This document shows positions 53,030-61,333 of a DNA stretch of 64,000 nucleotides, in pieces. Position 1 is the stretch's first letter. Each line of letters starts with the position of its first letter. The stretch comes from VRUE01 sp963822295 (GTDB lineage Bacteria; Actinomycetota; Thermoleophilia; Solirubrobacterales; 70-9). The DNA is taken from the NCBI GenBank assembly GCA_963822295.1, contig CAWGHD010000002.1:372001-436000 (forward strand), written 5' to 3'. The notes below the pieces were generated by a model, which was given only the letters and a program-made list of their open reading frames with translations, searched no databases and was not told the origin of the DNA. The translations under genes and the position numbers were made by a program.

Positions 53030-53083
53030 CTTCCGGATTAAACAGGGCTGGCGGCGGTGGCGATCCGACCGTATTCTTCGCCC

Positions 53084-53365
53084 GTGGCCTTCGTCTTCCT
53101 GACCATCGGGCTGATCGTCTTCTTCGTCGGCGTCCTGCTGGTGGTCGGTCATTACTACCCCGGCGCCAGCGCCGACCTGGTCGACTGGCACCCGACCCGC
53201 TCGCCCGAAGTCGAGGCGCAGAACGAGATCGACGACGTGCGGCAGATGGTCGAGGCGCAGAACGAGATGCGCTCCCGCCGCGGCGCCGAGGCGCTCGACG
53301 AGGCCACCGTGAGGCGGGAAGTCGCCGCCCAGGAGATCGACCGGCTCGAATGGCCCGAGCGCTGA
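53084..53365 (+). CDS. Small single-span membrane protein with coiled coil
   Basis: A 93-residue protein with one membrane span (LTIGLIVFFVGVLLVVGHYY) followed by a charged, helical cytoplasmic part containing a short repeat (VEAQNEIDDVRQMVEAQNEM). No family is recognised. GTG at 53084 is preferred over GTG 53057 because TATTCT at 53072-53077 ends six bases before it, a leaderless arrangement. It overlaps the next gene by 16 bases. Confidence 0.6.
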   Translation: MAFVFLTIGLIVFFVGVLLVVGHYYPGASADLVDWHPTRSPEVEAQNEIDDVRQMVEAQNEMRSRRGAEALDEATVRREVAAQEIDRLEWPER

Positions 53366-53844
53366 TCGTCGGCTGCGGTTGCCGCGGCCGGCTGCTCGGA
53401 GGAAGGCTTCGCGACGACGGTTGGGAGGTGCGCGGGACCAGTCGCAGCGAACGGGGGCTGGCGCAGATCGAGGCGGCGGGGATCGAGCCCGCGCTTGCCG
53501 ACCCCGATCGCCCCGGCACGATCCTCGACCTGGTCGGCGACGTCGCCGCCGTCCACTGGCTGCTCGGCTCGGCGCACGGCGACGGTGAGAGCCTGGCGAC
53601 GATTCACGGCCCGCGGCTCGAGCGGATCCTCGAACGGCTGGTCGACACGCCGGTCAGGGCCTTCGTCTACGAGGGGGAGGGGACGGTCCCGCCCGGCCTG
53701 CTCGAGGGAGGGGCGAGGCTGGTCCGCGCGGCGGGCGACACCTGGCGGATCCCGGTCTCGGTCGTCGATGCCGACCCGGCCGATGCCGAGCGCTGGGTCG
53801 AGGCGGTGCTCGCCGCGACCGGCGCCCTATTTTCGGCTCGGTAG
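53350..53844 (+). CDS. Short Rossmann-fold protein
   Basis: A 164-residue protein starting ARALIVGCGCRGRLLGGRL, a dinucleotide-binding turn, with GWEVRGTSRSERGL where the adenine ribose would be bound. It resembles truncated NAD-dependent epimerase/YeeZ-like proteins and lacks the catalytic Tyr-x-x-x-Lys. Enzymatic activity is uncertain. It overlaps the upstream small membrane gene by 16 bases, suggesting coupled translation, and is followed by the peroxiredoxin gene. Confidence 0.6.
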   Translation: MARALIVGCGCRGRLLGGRLRDDGWEVRGTSRSERGLAQIEAAGIEPALADPDRPGTILDLVGDVAAVHWLLGSAHGDGESLATIHGPRLERILERLVDTPVRAFVYEGEGTVPPGLLEGGARLVRAAGDTWRIPVSVVDADPADAERWVEAVLAATGALFSAR

Positions 53845-53921
53845 GCGGGTTGGACGGCCCGCTCACCTAAATAGCTAAACTCCGATAGGAATTCATGCAA
53901 ATCCTCAAAGAGGAGCGCTCG

Positions 53922-54593
53922 ATGACTCTGCAACTTGGCGATGTGGCACCCGACTTCGAGGCCGACACGACGGAGGGCAGGATCGGCTTCCACGACTGGA
54001 TCGGCGACTCGTGGGCCGTCCTGTTCTCGCACCCCAAGGACTTCACGCCGGTTTGCACCACCGAGCTGGGCTACATGGCGAGCATCGAGCCCGAGTTCGA
54101 GAAGCGCGGCGTGAAGATCATCGGGCTCTCGGTCGACCCGCTCGACAAGCACGAGGACTGGGCGAAGGACATCGAGGAGACGCAGGGGACGGCGCCGAAC
54201 TACCCGATCATCAGCGACGCCGACTTCGCGGTCTCCAAGCTCTACGGGATGCTGCCGGCGGACGTCTCGGGCGACGCCGCGGATCGGACCCCGGCCGACA
54301 ACCAGACCGTGCGCAACGTCTTCGTCATCGGCCCCGACAAGAAGGTCAAACTGATCCTCGTCTACCCGATGACGACCGGGCGCAACTTCGACGAGGTGCT
54401 GCGCGTGGTCGACTCGCTGCAGCTGACCGCCGAGCACAAGGTGGCGACGCCGGCCCAGTGGCAGCGGGGTGACGACGTGATCATCGCCGGCTCGGTCAGC
54501 AACGACCAGGCGAAGGAGATCTACCCCGACGGCTGGGAGGAGCCGCGGCCCTACATCCGCATCGTTCCCCAGCCCGAAAAGGTCTCGGGCTAG
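53922..54593 (+). CDS. Peroxiredoxin, Prx6/1-Cys type
   Basis: A 223-residue peroxidase. The peroxidatic Cys is in HPKDFTPVCTTELGYMA near residue 45; the C-terminal extension (GDDVIIAGSVSNDQAKEIYP, GWEEPRPYIRIVPQP) marks the Prx6 group, and no resolving Cys is apparent. It reduces hydroperoxides with an external thiol donor. The ATG at 53922 follows an AGAGGAG site; an ATG nine codons upstream is in frame but less typical. The Nudix gene ends six bases beyond its stop on the other strand. Confidence 0.94.
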   Translation: MTLQLGDVAPDFEADTTEGRIGFHDWIGDSWAVLFSHPKDFTPVCTTELGYMASIEPEFEKRGVKIIGLSVDPLDKHEDWAKDIEETQGTAPNYPIISDADFAVSKLYGMLPADVSGDAADRTPADNQTVRNVFVIGPDKKVKLILVYPMTTGRNFDEVLRVVDSLQLTAEHKVATPAQWQRGDDVIIAGSVSNDQAKEIYPDGWEEPRPYIRIVPQPEKVSG

Positions 54594-54599
54594 AGCCGC

Positions 54600-55154
54600 T
54601 TAGCTGAGGCGATCGAGCAGCTCGCCGAGGATCCGCGCGGTCGCTCCCCAGATCAGGTGTCCCTCCATCTCGTAGGTGGGGGTGTGGATCGGGACGCCGC
54701 GGCGGACGAGGCGGCGCATCGCGTAGTTCTCGCGCAGCGCGTCCAGGGTGAAGGCGAGCACCGTCTCGACCTCGTCGGGGCTGGGCTCGAGGTCGAGCCC
54801 GGCGGGGTCGGGGACCAGCCCGACGAAGGGGTGGATGCGGTACCCGGTCGCGAAGGTCCCTGTCGGCGGCAGGGCGCCGACCAGCTCGACCGAATTGGGG
54901 TCGAGGCCGATCTCCTCCTCGGTCTCCCGCAGCGCGGTGGCGATCAGGGTCGCGTCCCCCTCGTCCTGCCGGCCCCCGGGGAAGGAGATCTCGCCGGCGT
55001 GGCGGCGGAGGTCGGCGCGGCGCTCGGTCAGGATCAGGCCCGGCTCCCCGGGCCAGCCGAAGAGCGGCAGCAGGACGGCCGCGTCGGTCCGCCCGCGCGT
55101 CTCGATCGCCAGCGCCTCCTCGGGAGTGAGGAGCAGGTCGGCGAGGTCGCTCAG
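54600..55154 (-). CDS. Nudix hydrolase, CoA-pyrophosphatase-like
   Basis: A Nudix protein of about 184 residues. The Nudix box reads GGRQDEGDATLIATALRETEEEIGL, with the Glu cluster that binds metal, and LLPLFGWPGEPGLILTERRADLRRHAGEISFPGG is the upstream CoA-pyrophosphatase (NUDT7-like) segment. It would hydrolyse CoA or acyl-CoA to phosphopantetheine and 3',5'-ADP. No ATG, GTG or TTG lies at the expected start; the CTG at 55154 overlaps the SDR stop (CTGA) and may serve, or the start has been lost to a base error. Confidence 0.82.
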   Translation of the reverse strand: MSDLADLLLTPEEALAIETRGRTDAAVLLPLFGWPGEPGLILTERRADLRRHAGEISFPGGRQDEGDATLIATALRETEEEIGLDPNSVELVGALPPTGTFATGYRIHPFVGLVPDPAGLDLEPSPDEVETVLAFTLDALRENYAMRRLVRRGVPIHTPTYEMEGHLIWGATARILGELLDRLS

Positions 55155-55963
55155 ATGATCACCTGGACGGTGCCGCCGTCCACGGACCAGGCGGCGCCGC
55201 TGACGTAGGAGGCCCGCTCGGAGCAGAGGAAGGCGATCGCGGCGGCGATCTCGCCGGGCTGGGCGAGCCTGCCGATCGGTCGCTTCGCACCGGCTTCGGC
55301 GAGCGCCGCCTCTCGGCTCTCGGCTCCGGACATCGCCTGCGACTGGTCGAGCAGGCCGCCCGGCTCCATCCACATCTCCGATTCGACCGGCCCGGGGCAG
55401 ATCGCGTTGACGAGCACGCCGGTCTTCGCGTAGCGGTCGGCGAAGAGCCTCGAGAGCGAGAGCTCCGCGGCCTTCGCGACCGAGTACTCCGGCATCGCCG
55501 CGGACGGCCGCTTGCCGGCGGTCGAGCAGACGTTGACGACGCGGCCCCAGCCGCGGGCCTCCATCGCCGGGATCGCCGCCCGCATCGCCCTCAGCGGCGC
55601 CATCACGTTGAGCTCGTAGGCGGCGCGCCACTCATTGTCGCCGACGTCGTCGAGGTCGCGCCAGGCGGCGGAGCCCGCGTTGTTGACGAGCACGTCGAGG
55701 CTGCCGAAGTCCTGCTCGGCGGCGGCGAGGATGTGGGCGCCCGCCTCCTCGCGGGTCACGTCGAGGGCGGCGTGGGCGGCCCTGCCGCCCGCCTCGGCTC
55801 CGGCCGCGGCGACCTCCTCGGCGGCGGCGGCGAGCTGCTCCTCGTTGCGGGAGACGAGCAGCACGGCGGCGCCCTCCGCGCAGAGCAGCTTCGCGGTCTC
55901 CAGGCCTATCCCGCGGCTGGCGCCGGTCACCGCGCAGGTCCGCCCGGCGAGCCCGAGGTCCAT
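55151..55963 (-). CDS. Short-chain dehydrogenase/reductase
   Basis: A 270-residue classical SDR. TGASRGIGLETAKLLC is the cofactor motif near residue 14, NNAGSAAWRDL the structural motif, Ser in VVNVCSTAGKR and YSVAKAA the catalytic Tyr/Lys. GTVQVII at the C-terminus is a family-type end. The substrate is unknown; many relatives act on 3-oxoacyl or alcohol groups. It starts one base after the OsmC gene and precedes the Nudix gene. Confidence 0.92.
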   Translation of the reverse strand: MDLGLAGRTCAVTGASRGIGLETAKLLCAEGAAVLLVSRNEEQLAAAAEEVAAAGAEAGGRAAHAALDVTREEAGAHILAAAEQDFGSLDVLVNNAGSAAWRDLDDVGDNEWRAAYELNVMAPLRAMRAAIPAMEARGWGRVVNVCSTAGKRPSAAMPEYSVAKAAELSLSRLFADRYAKTGVLVNAICPGPVESEMWMEPGGLLDQSQAMSGAESREAALAEAGAKRPIGRLAQPGEIAAAIAFLCSERASYVSGAAWSVDGGTVQVII

Positions 55964-56362
55964 CTAGGCCACCTCGACCCGATCGGAGATCGTCACCGTC
56001 GTCTCTCCGGTCAGTGCCCTGTGGACAGGGCACTTCGAGGCGACCACGAGCAGCCGCTCGCGCTGCTCCTCGCTCAGCCCGGCCGGCAGGCGGATGGTGA
56101 CCCCGAACGCGGTCGGGGCGTGGCCCTCGTAGCTGGTGTCGACGTCGACCTCCAGGGCGCCCAGCTCCCATCCTTTCCGCTTCGCGTACATCTCCATCGT
56201 CACCGCCGTGCAGGAGGCGAGGCTGGCGGCGAGCAGGCGCACGGGGGAGGGGCCGGTGTCGGTCCCGCCCGCGTCGGCGGGCTCGTCGGCGACGATCGTG
56301 TGGCCGCCCTCGATCTCGATCTCGTGGGCGAAGCCCTCGAGCCTGCGGGCGACGACCCTCAC
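55964..56362 (-). CDS. OsmC-family protein
   Basis: A 132-residue protein. LLAASLASCTAVTMEMYAKRK holds the first conserved Cys and LLVVASKCPVHRALTG the second, the pair that reduces organic hydroperoxides in OsmC/Ohr proteins. TGPSPVRLL precedes the first. It is more similar to the OsmC/YhfA side than to Ohr. It is tightly spaced with the SDR gene and lies seven bases downstream of the cobalamin adenosyltransferase gene. Confidence 0.9.
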   Translation of the reverse strand: MRVVARRLEGFAHEIEIEGGHTIVADEPADAGGTDTGPSPVRLLAASLASCTAVTMEMYAKRKGWELGALEVDVDTSYEGHAPTAFGVTIRLPAGLSEEQRERLLVVASKCPVHRALTGETTVTISDRVEVA

Positions 56363-56369
56363 GGCCGCC

Positions 56370-56936
56370 CTAGCCCCGGTCCCGGCCCTGGAAGAGGGCG
56401 GGGTCCTCGACGTCGGCGAAGCGCGCCATCGCGTAGACGAGGTCGGAGGCGCGGTTGACGAGGTGGATCACGGTCTCTCCGGAGAGCTCGCCCTCAGCGG
56501 CCAGCTCGGAGATCCGGCGCTCGGCGCGGCGGACCACGGTGCGGGCGACGTCGAGCTGCGCCGAGAGCACGTTGCCGCCCGGGATCACGAACTTCGGCGG
56601 CAGGTCCACCTGGCCCATGTAGTGGTCGATCCGCCCCTCCATCCAAGCGACCATCTCCTCTGTCGTGCGGCTGATCCCGTCTTCGAGGCGCTCGGCCGCC
56701 TCGGGCGCCGTCGCCAGCTCGGCGCCGGCGACGAAGAGGTCGTCCTGGAGGCGGAGGATGTCGGCCGCGAGCCCCTCCTCGTCGGGGCCGCAGAGGGCGC
56801 GGGCGACGCCGAGCGCAGAGCAGGCCTCGTCGAGCGTGCCGTAGGCGTCGGTGCGCCCGTGGTGCTTGGGGACCCGGCCGCCGTACCAGAGCGATGTGGT
56901 CCCGTCGTCGCCCTTCTTGGTGTAGATCTTGGCCAC
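56370..56936 (-). CDS. Cob(I)yrinic acid a,c-diamide adenosyltransferase, PduO type
   Basis: A 188-residue ATP:cob(I)alamin adenosyltransferase that makes adenosylcobalamin. KIYTKKGDDGTTSLWYGGRV is the ATP-binding start, AYGTLDEACSALGVARAL follows, and FVIPGGNVLSAQLDVARTVVRRAERR carries the signature Arg-rich helix. Length fits the human MMAB/PduO group. No B12-dependent enzyme is visible in the window. A strong hairpin separates it from the DUF1015 gene upstream. Confidence 0.94.
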   Translation of the reverse strand: MAKIYTKKGDDGTTSLWYGGRVPKHHGRTDAYGTLDEACSALGVARALCGPDEEGLAADILRLQDDLFVAGAELATAPEAAERLEDGISRTTEEMVAWMEGRIDHYMGQVDLPPKFVIPGGNVLSAQLDVARTVVRRAERRISELAAEGELSGETVIHLVNRASDLVYAMARFADVEDPALFQGRDRG

Positions 56937-56963
56937 GGCGTGATCCTACGCCGGGAGCTCGTC

Positions 56964-56994
56964 GACGTTGTCCCCGGTATGCGGGGACAACGTC
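56964..56994 (-). terminator. Perfect 12-bp hairpin at the end of the DUF1015 gene
   Basis: GACGTTGTCCCC (56964-56975) and GGGGACAACGTC (56983-56994) are exact complements around a 7-base loop. The right arm includes two bases of the DUF1015 stop codon. No T-run follows on the minus strand, so it would be a T-less terminator or an RNA-stabilising 3' hairpin. Confidence 0.5.
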
Positions 56995-58291
56995 ACCCCA
57001 CGGGGTTGAAGGCCAAGCCGGTGAGGACCTTGGGGTAGAAGTAGGTGGACTTCGGCGGCATGTTCTCGTCGCTCTCGCAGATCTCGCGGACCTGGTCGAC
57101 AGGGATCGGGCGGAGGACGAAGGCGACGTCGTAGGAGCCGTCCTCGAGCAGCGCCAGTGAGTCCTCGACGCTCTTCGAGTAGCCGATCCCGCGCTTGGCG
57201 AGGATGTCGTCCTCGCTCATCTCCGCGACCCCCTTCAGGACCAGGGTCTCGAGGATCGCCGCGTCGAGGCGGCGGTAGGCCTCGGGCTTGCCGGCGAGCT
57301 GCTCGTCGAGGGCCTCGATCGCCGAATCCTTGAGCCGCAGGCGGAAGGCCTTCTTGTGGTGGGAGTCGATGAAACCGAAGACGCCGACCCCCTCCTGGCC
57401 GCGCGGGTCGAGCTCGTCTTCGGAGACCTCGGTCACGTCGAAGAGCTCGCGCACGCCCTCGCCGAAGCTCTTCTGGCGCTCGAGGTCGTCGGCGAAGCCG
57501 GAGAGCAGGCGGTGGGTCGGGAAGACCGTGAGGCCCGGGTCGGCGAGGCCGGTCAGCGCCATCAGCGTGAAGTTGTGGGGGGCCTCGGCGTCATCGCCGC
57601 CGACCTCGTCGCGGTAGGCGATCGCGGTCTCGTAGCGGTGGTGGCCGTCGGCGATCAGCAGCTGGGCGCCGCCGAGCAGCTCGGTCACCCGCTCGAGCAC
57701 GTCGGGGTCGCCGACCCGCCAGACCCTGGTCAGGACGCCGCCTTCATCGGTGGCCTCGCCCCAGGGATTGGCGGGGTCGATGGCCGGCTCGACCAGCGGC
57801 CAGGGGTCCTCGGTGCTGAGCGAGAAGATCGGCGAGAGGTTGTGCCTCGTCGCGCGGGTGAGGTCGAGGCGGTCCTTCTTGGGCCCCGGCAGGGTGCGCT
57901 CGTGGGGCAGGACCTGGCCGGCGTCGAAGTCCTCGACCCGGACCCGGCAGAGGATCCCGTGGCGGGTGCGGCTCTCGCCGTCGGGGCCGGTGTAGTCCTG
58001 GGTCATCGCCCAGATCGCCGGCTCGGGGTCGCCCACGAGGGCGCCGGCCTCGCGCCAGGCGTCGATCGTCTGCGCGGCGGTCTCGTAGGGGTCGCCCTCG
58101 GTGTCCTGGGGGCCGGTCTGCCCGTACGGTTTCGGCAGGTCGATCGCGACCGCGTTGTGCGGCGAGCGGGCGAGCAGCGCGGCGCGCTGCTCGAGGTCGA
58201 TCACGTCGTAGGGCGGGGCAGCGACGCCGTCCAGCGGGCCGGCGACCGCGAGGTCGTAGTGGAGGGCGTGGATGGGGCGGACGTCGGCCAC
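56993..58291 (-). CDS. DUF1015 family protein
   Basis: A 432-residue cytoplasmic protein of the DUF1015 family. The conserved blocks are GVAAPPYDVID near residue 24, LPHERTLPGPKKDRLDL, LLIADGHHRYETAIAYRDE and RGIGYSKSVEDSLALL. Members resemble SerK-like free-serine kinases, so a kinase or nucleotide-linked role is plausible but unproven here. It is upstream of the cobalamin adenosyltransferase and divergent from the tRNA-Pro gene. Confidence 0.9.
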   Translation of the reverse strand: MADVRPIHALHYDLAVAGPLDGVAAPPYDVIDLEQRAALLARSPHNAVAIDLPKPYGQTGPQDTEGDPYETAAQTIDAWREAGALVGDPEPAIWAMTQDYTGPDGESRTRHGILCRVRVEDFDAGQVLPHERTLPGPKKDRLDLTRATRHNLSPIFSLSTEDPWPLVEPAIDPANPWGEATDEGGVLTRVWRVGDPDVLERVTELLGGAQLLIADGHHRYETAIAYRDEVGGDDAEAPHNFTLMALTGLADPGLTVFPTHRLLSGFADDLERQKSFGEGVRELFDVTEVSEDELDPRGQEGVGVFGFIDSHHKKAFRLRLKDSAIEALDEQLAGKPEAYRRLDAAILETLVLKGVAEMSEDDILAKRGIGYSKSVEDSLALLEDGSYDVAFVLRPIPVDQVREICESDENMPPKSTYFYPKVLTGLAFNPVG

Positions 58292-58331
58292 GGCGGCGAA
58301 ACCTAGCGGTTGCCGCCTAGACTGGGCCCCT

Positions 58332-58405
58332 CGGGGTGTGGCGCAGCCTGGTAGCGCGCCGCCTTTGGGTGGCGGAGGTCCCCGGTTCGAATCCGGGCAC
58401 CCCGA
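58332..58405 (+). tRNA. tRNA-Pro (anticodon TGG)
   Basis: A 74-base cloverleaf. The acceptor stem CGGGGTG (58332-58338) pairs with CACCCCG (58398-58404), A58405 being the discriminator. The D arm includes GCGCAGCCTGGTAGCGC; the anticodon stem CCGCC/GGCGG encloses TTTGGGT, anticodon TGG; the T arm is CCCGGTTCGAATCCGGG. The 3' CCA is not encoded. The stop codon of the RTX gene on the other strand begins at the very next base. Confidence 0.97.
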
Positions 58406-60121
58406 TTACGCGGTGGCCTCGCGAACGGCGATGCGCGCCATCCGGGCCCGAGGCAGGCCGCCCCTCGGCCGGTAGACCAGTCTCAGCCGCAGCGTTGCAC
58501 GACCGGCTCCCAGCAGGCGCTGCCTCGCCCGGCCGCGAAGCCGGAGCATCAGCGGCAGCGGATCGTCCAGGGTGCCGAACCGCGCCGAGCGATCCAGCGT
58601 GGTGACCACAGTGCGAACTCCCGGCCCGGAGGCTGTCACCTTCCCGGGACCCCTGACGCCGACCAGGAGGGTCGCCGTCCCGGCATCGGCCCCCAGGGCC
58701 CGGCGCCCCAGTTCGACGGCGTGGACCGGCAGGAGGGTGCGGCAATTGCGCGCCCTGTCCCAGGGGTTGAGCGAGACCACAGTGCCCCTGCCACCGCACC
58801 GGATCCTGTCGCTCCAGCTGTCGAGCAGCCCGACCGGGTCGCGCGGCTCGCGAGGGCGGAGAAAGAAGTACCCGACCGTGGTGCCGGCCATGATCACGTC
58901 ATTGTCGGGACCGCCGACGAGCAGGTCCGGGCCCAGGCCGCCCATCAGCGAGTTGGCGCCGGAATCGCCGAAGATCCTGTCCGCGCCCGCGTCGCCGTCG
59001 ATCGTGTCATCGCCCCGGCCACCTCGGGCGTAATCGGCACCCGCTTTGAGTTCGATGTCATCGTGACCGGCCCCGCCGCTGCCGATGTCCGGCCCTCCGC
59101 CGAGATAGAGAGCGTCGTCGTCGGGCCCTCCCTCGGCGCGGTCGGCGCCGACCTCGGTCTCCAAACGGTCGTTCCCGTCGCCGCCGTCCAGGTGGTTGTC
59201 GCCCTCGCCGCCGTAGAGGAGGTCACCCCCGGCGTTTCCGATCAGCTCGTCGTCGCCGTCCATCCCTTCGAGCACCTCCTCCTCGGGCCCGCCGACGATC
59301 GTGTCGGCCGCCGACCCGCCGACCACCTTGCGCGCTCCCGTGATCCGGTCCTTCTCGCCTGCGGCGCCACCCCTGCCGGGGGCATAGACCACCGGCTCGG
59401 AGCGAAGGTGGTAGTCGACGGTGTTCACGGCGTCGTCGACGGTGTTCGCGTCGTCGCCGGGGCCGAGCTCATATATGTCGGGACCGTCCGGCGACGCGGT
59501 CGTCCTGATTTCGTCGGGCCCGCCGTGGCTGCTGACGTGGTCGGAGCCCGTGCCGGGGTCGATCACGTCGTCGCCGCCCGCCGTGGATATGCGGTCGTCA
59601 CCGCTGCCCCCCACGACCTCCATCGCCACCGTTCTGGCCGGCCGTCCCGTGCTGCGATCGACGGGCATGTCGGGGATGCTCGCCGCGTCGAGGTAGCTCC
59701 CGCGGTCGCCGAGCAATATGTGGAAGCTGATTGCCCAGCCCGTGTTGAAGTCCGGAAAGATGCAGCTCCTGGGACATGACATCCGGTCCACCGCGCGGGG
59801 CCTGCGCAGCACGCACTCGACCACGACGCCGGGGGCGCCGCCGCCGCTGCAGCCCGGGCCGGGATGCAGCTCGGCGCCGGTTTCGACCAGCTCGAGGCGA
59901 TAGAAGTCCGCGTCTTCGGAGCGGACGGAGATCGTCAGATGGCTCGCCTCGCCGGGCGCCGCCTCGAAGCGAAGGACGGCGTCCGAGTAGCCGTCGTCGA
60001 GGCTCAGATCCGTGTCTTCCTGCACCTGGACGCTCGCGGCCTGTGCGCCCCCGGCGCCGGCCAGGGCGACAAGGACGACGATCAGGGCCGCAGCCCACCT
60101 CCAGAGCCTCGGCTTCTTCAT
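58406..60121 (-). CDS. Secreted RTX-type calcium-binding repeat protein
   Basis: A 571-residue exported protein. MKKPRLWRWAAALIVV and a following run to AGGAQA form a signal peptide. Residues about 185-460 hold many RTX nonapeptide-like repeats (GGSGDDRI, GGEGDNHLDGGDGNDRL, GGRGDDTIDGDAGADRI), which bind Ca and fold as a parallel beta-roll. No catalytic domain is clear; the last 110 residues are basic with a beta-sandwich look. A Sec-type signal peptide differs from the usual type I secretion of RTX proteins. The ATG at 60121 has a GGGGGAG site. Confidence 0.88.
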   Translation of the reverse strand: MKKPRLWRWAAALIVVLVALAGAGGAQAASVQVQEDTDLSLDDGYSDAVLRFEAAPGEASHLTISVRSEDADFYRLELVETGAELHPGPGCSGGGAPGVVVECVLRRPRAVDRMSCPRSCIFPDFNTGWAISFHILLGDRGSYLDAASIPDMPVDRSTGRPARTVAMEVVGGSGDDRISTAGGDDVIDPGTGSDHVSSHGGPDEIRTTASPDGPDIYELGPGDDANTVDDAVNTVDYHLRSEPVVYAPGRGGAAGEKDRITGARKVVGGSAADTIVGGPEEEVLEGMDGDDELIGNAGGDLLYGGEGDNHLDGGDGNDRLETEVGADRAEGGPDDDALYLGGGPDIGSGGAGHDDIELKAGADYARGGRGDDTIDGDAGADRIFGDSGANSLMGGLGPDLLVGGPDNDVIMAGTTVGYFFLRPREPRDPVGLLDSWSDRIRCGGRGTVVSLNPWDRARNCRTLLPVHAVELGRRALGADAGTATLLVGVRGPGKVTASGPGVRTVVTTLDRSARFGTLDDPLPLMLRLRGRARQRLLGAGRATLRLRLVYRPRGGLPRARMARIAVREATA

Positions 60122-60189
60122 TGCTCCCCCCGCTCGGTTACGACTGGAACCCCGCACCGCCTCCGTTGTCGCGGTCCAGCGCCAGGAAG

Positions 60190-60702
60190 CTAGGCCCGCC
60201 TCGCGCAGGACGCGGTGCCGAGCCAGGTGTGGGGGTTGCGGTCCCAGCACCAGCCGAGCTTGGGCCGTCCCTCGCTGACCCAGAAGGCCGGGACGCGCTG
60301 GTCGCCGCGGCGCGAGCCGGCCATCGAGAACCCCCAGTTCGGAGCGATCGCGTCCGGCTGCTGCAGCATCAGCGCGATGCCCTCGTGGATCGTCAGCGGT
60401 GAGCGCCCGGCGGCGAGGATCTCGCGCAGGGCGTCCTCGGGGCGGACGTTCCGCGAGCCTGCGCCGAGATCGACGTCGACCGCGACGTAGGGGCGGCCGG
60501 GCGCCGGCAACTCAACCGCCTCGATCGGCACGAACGTCTCCAGGTCCTCCGGCTCGAGATGGCCGAGGACGATGCCGCTTCCCTCGCGCCGGACCTGGTC
60601 GACGAGATCGGCGAGCGGTACCTCCTCGCGCGAGGGGACGGAGACCGATCGGTCGGGCGCCCTCACCTCCGGTCCGATCGTCTCAGGATCGCTCGATGCC
60701 AT
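60190..60702 (-). CDS. DUF5701-like protein
   Basis: A 170-residue soluble protein. Motifs VPIEAVELPAPGRPYVAVDVD, TIHEGIALMLQQPDAI and GSRRGDQRVPAFWVSEGRP, then KLGWCWDRNPHTWLGTASC, match what I recall as the DUF5701 family of actinobacteria, without known function. Its N-terminus overlaps the acetyltransferase stop by 20 bases, so the two are probably co-expressed. It lies 68 bases upstream of the RTX gene in the same direction. Confidence 0.75.
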   Translation of the reverse strand: MASSDPETIGPEVRAPDRSVSVPSREEVPLADLVDQVRREGSGIVLGHLEPEDLETFVPIEAVELPAPGRPYVAVDVDLGAGSRNVRPEDALREILAAGRSPLTIHEGIALMLQQPDAIAPNWGFSMAGSRRGDQRVPAFWVSEGRPKLGWCWDRNPHTWLGTASCARRA

Positions 60703-61195
60703 AGATCACCACCTCCTGTCCCTTCAACGTCGATTCCCGCAACCGCTTCATGCCCAGACGCTCGGCGACGCGGATCGATGCGGTGTTTTCCGGCTGGATC
60801 ACCGAGATCAGCTCGTCCGCGTCGAGGTTTCGCCAGCCCCAATCGATCGCCGCGCCGCCGGCCTCGGTCGCGTAGCCGTTGCCCCAGTGCCGACGGGCGA
60901 GCTTCCAGCCGACCTCCAGGCCCGGCCAGCCGGGCGGGTTCCAGAAGCCGGCGCGGCCGAGGGGCTCGCCGTCCTCCCTGCGCTCGAGCGCCCACTGGCC
61001 GTAGCCGAGCAGCGCCCAGTGGCCGATGTGGGTGGCGATCTCGGCCCAGGCCTCCGCCCGGCCGCGCACCCTGCCCTCGCCGAGGAAGCGCATCACCTCG
61101 GGGTCGGCCGACATCTCCGCGTGGGCGTCGAGGTCGCGGCGCTCCCACCCGCGCAGCAGCAGTCGCTCGGTCTCCAGGGTCGGCGGGCTTCTCAT
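60683..61195 (-). CDS. GNAT-family N-acetyltransferase
   Basis: A 170-residue GNAT protein of the RimJ/RimL type. LETERLLLRGWERRDLDAH opens it, GWKLARRHWGNGYATEAGGAA is the acetyl-CoA-binding motif A (with the N-G-Y-A-T-E-A loop), and NTASIRVAERLGMKRL the following helix. The acceptor may be a protein N-terminus or a small amine. The ATG at 61195 follows an AGAGGA site. Confidence 0.92.
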   Translation of the reverse strand: MRSPPTLETERLLLRGWERRDLDAHAEMSADPEVMRFLGEGRVRGRAEAWAEIATHIGHWALLGYGQWALERREDGEPLGRAGFWNPPGWPGLEVGWKLARRHWGNGYATEAGGAAIDWGWRNLDADELISVIQPENTASIRVAERLGMKRLRESTLKGQEVVIYGIERS

Positions 61196-61275
61196 CGTCC
61201 TCTCTGCATCAGCGTCGCGACTGGGGCCTCGTCGGGCTGCCTTTTCGTCCGACCGGCACGGTTGGTTGACTGGGC

Positions 61276-61309
61276 TTAACCGGCGAGGCTGGTCCATCCT
61301 GTATACAGG
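61276..61309 (+). promoter_or_regulatory. Candidate promoter with palindromic -10 region
   Basis: TTAACC (61276-61281), an 18-base spacer and TGTATA (61300-61305) could be a promoter for the gene at 61334. The -10 box lies within a perfect 12-bp palindrome, CCTGTATACAGG (61298-61309), which could be an operator. Confidence 0.4.
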
Positions 61310-61333
61310 GACGGTCCAAATCCGGACACCTTG

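Noticed and set aside
58406..60121. RTX repeat protein as a type I secreted toxin
   Set aside because: It has a Sec-type signal peptide, no recognisable toxin or lipase domain, and no type I secretion genes are nearby.
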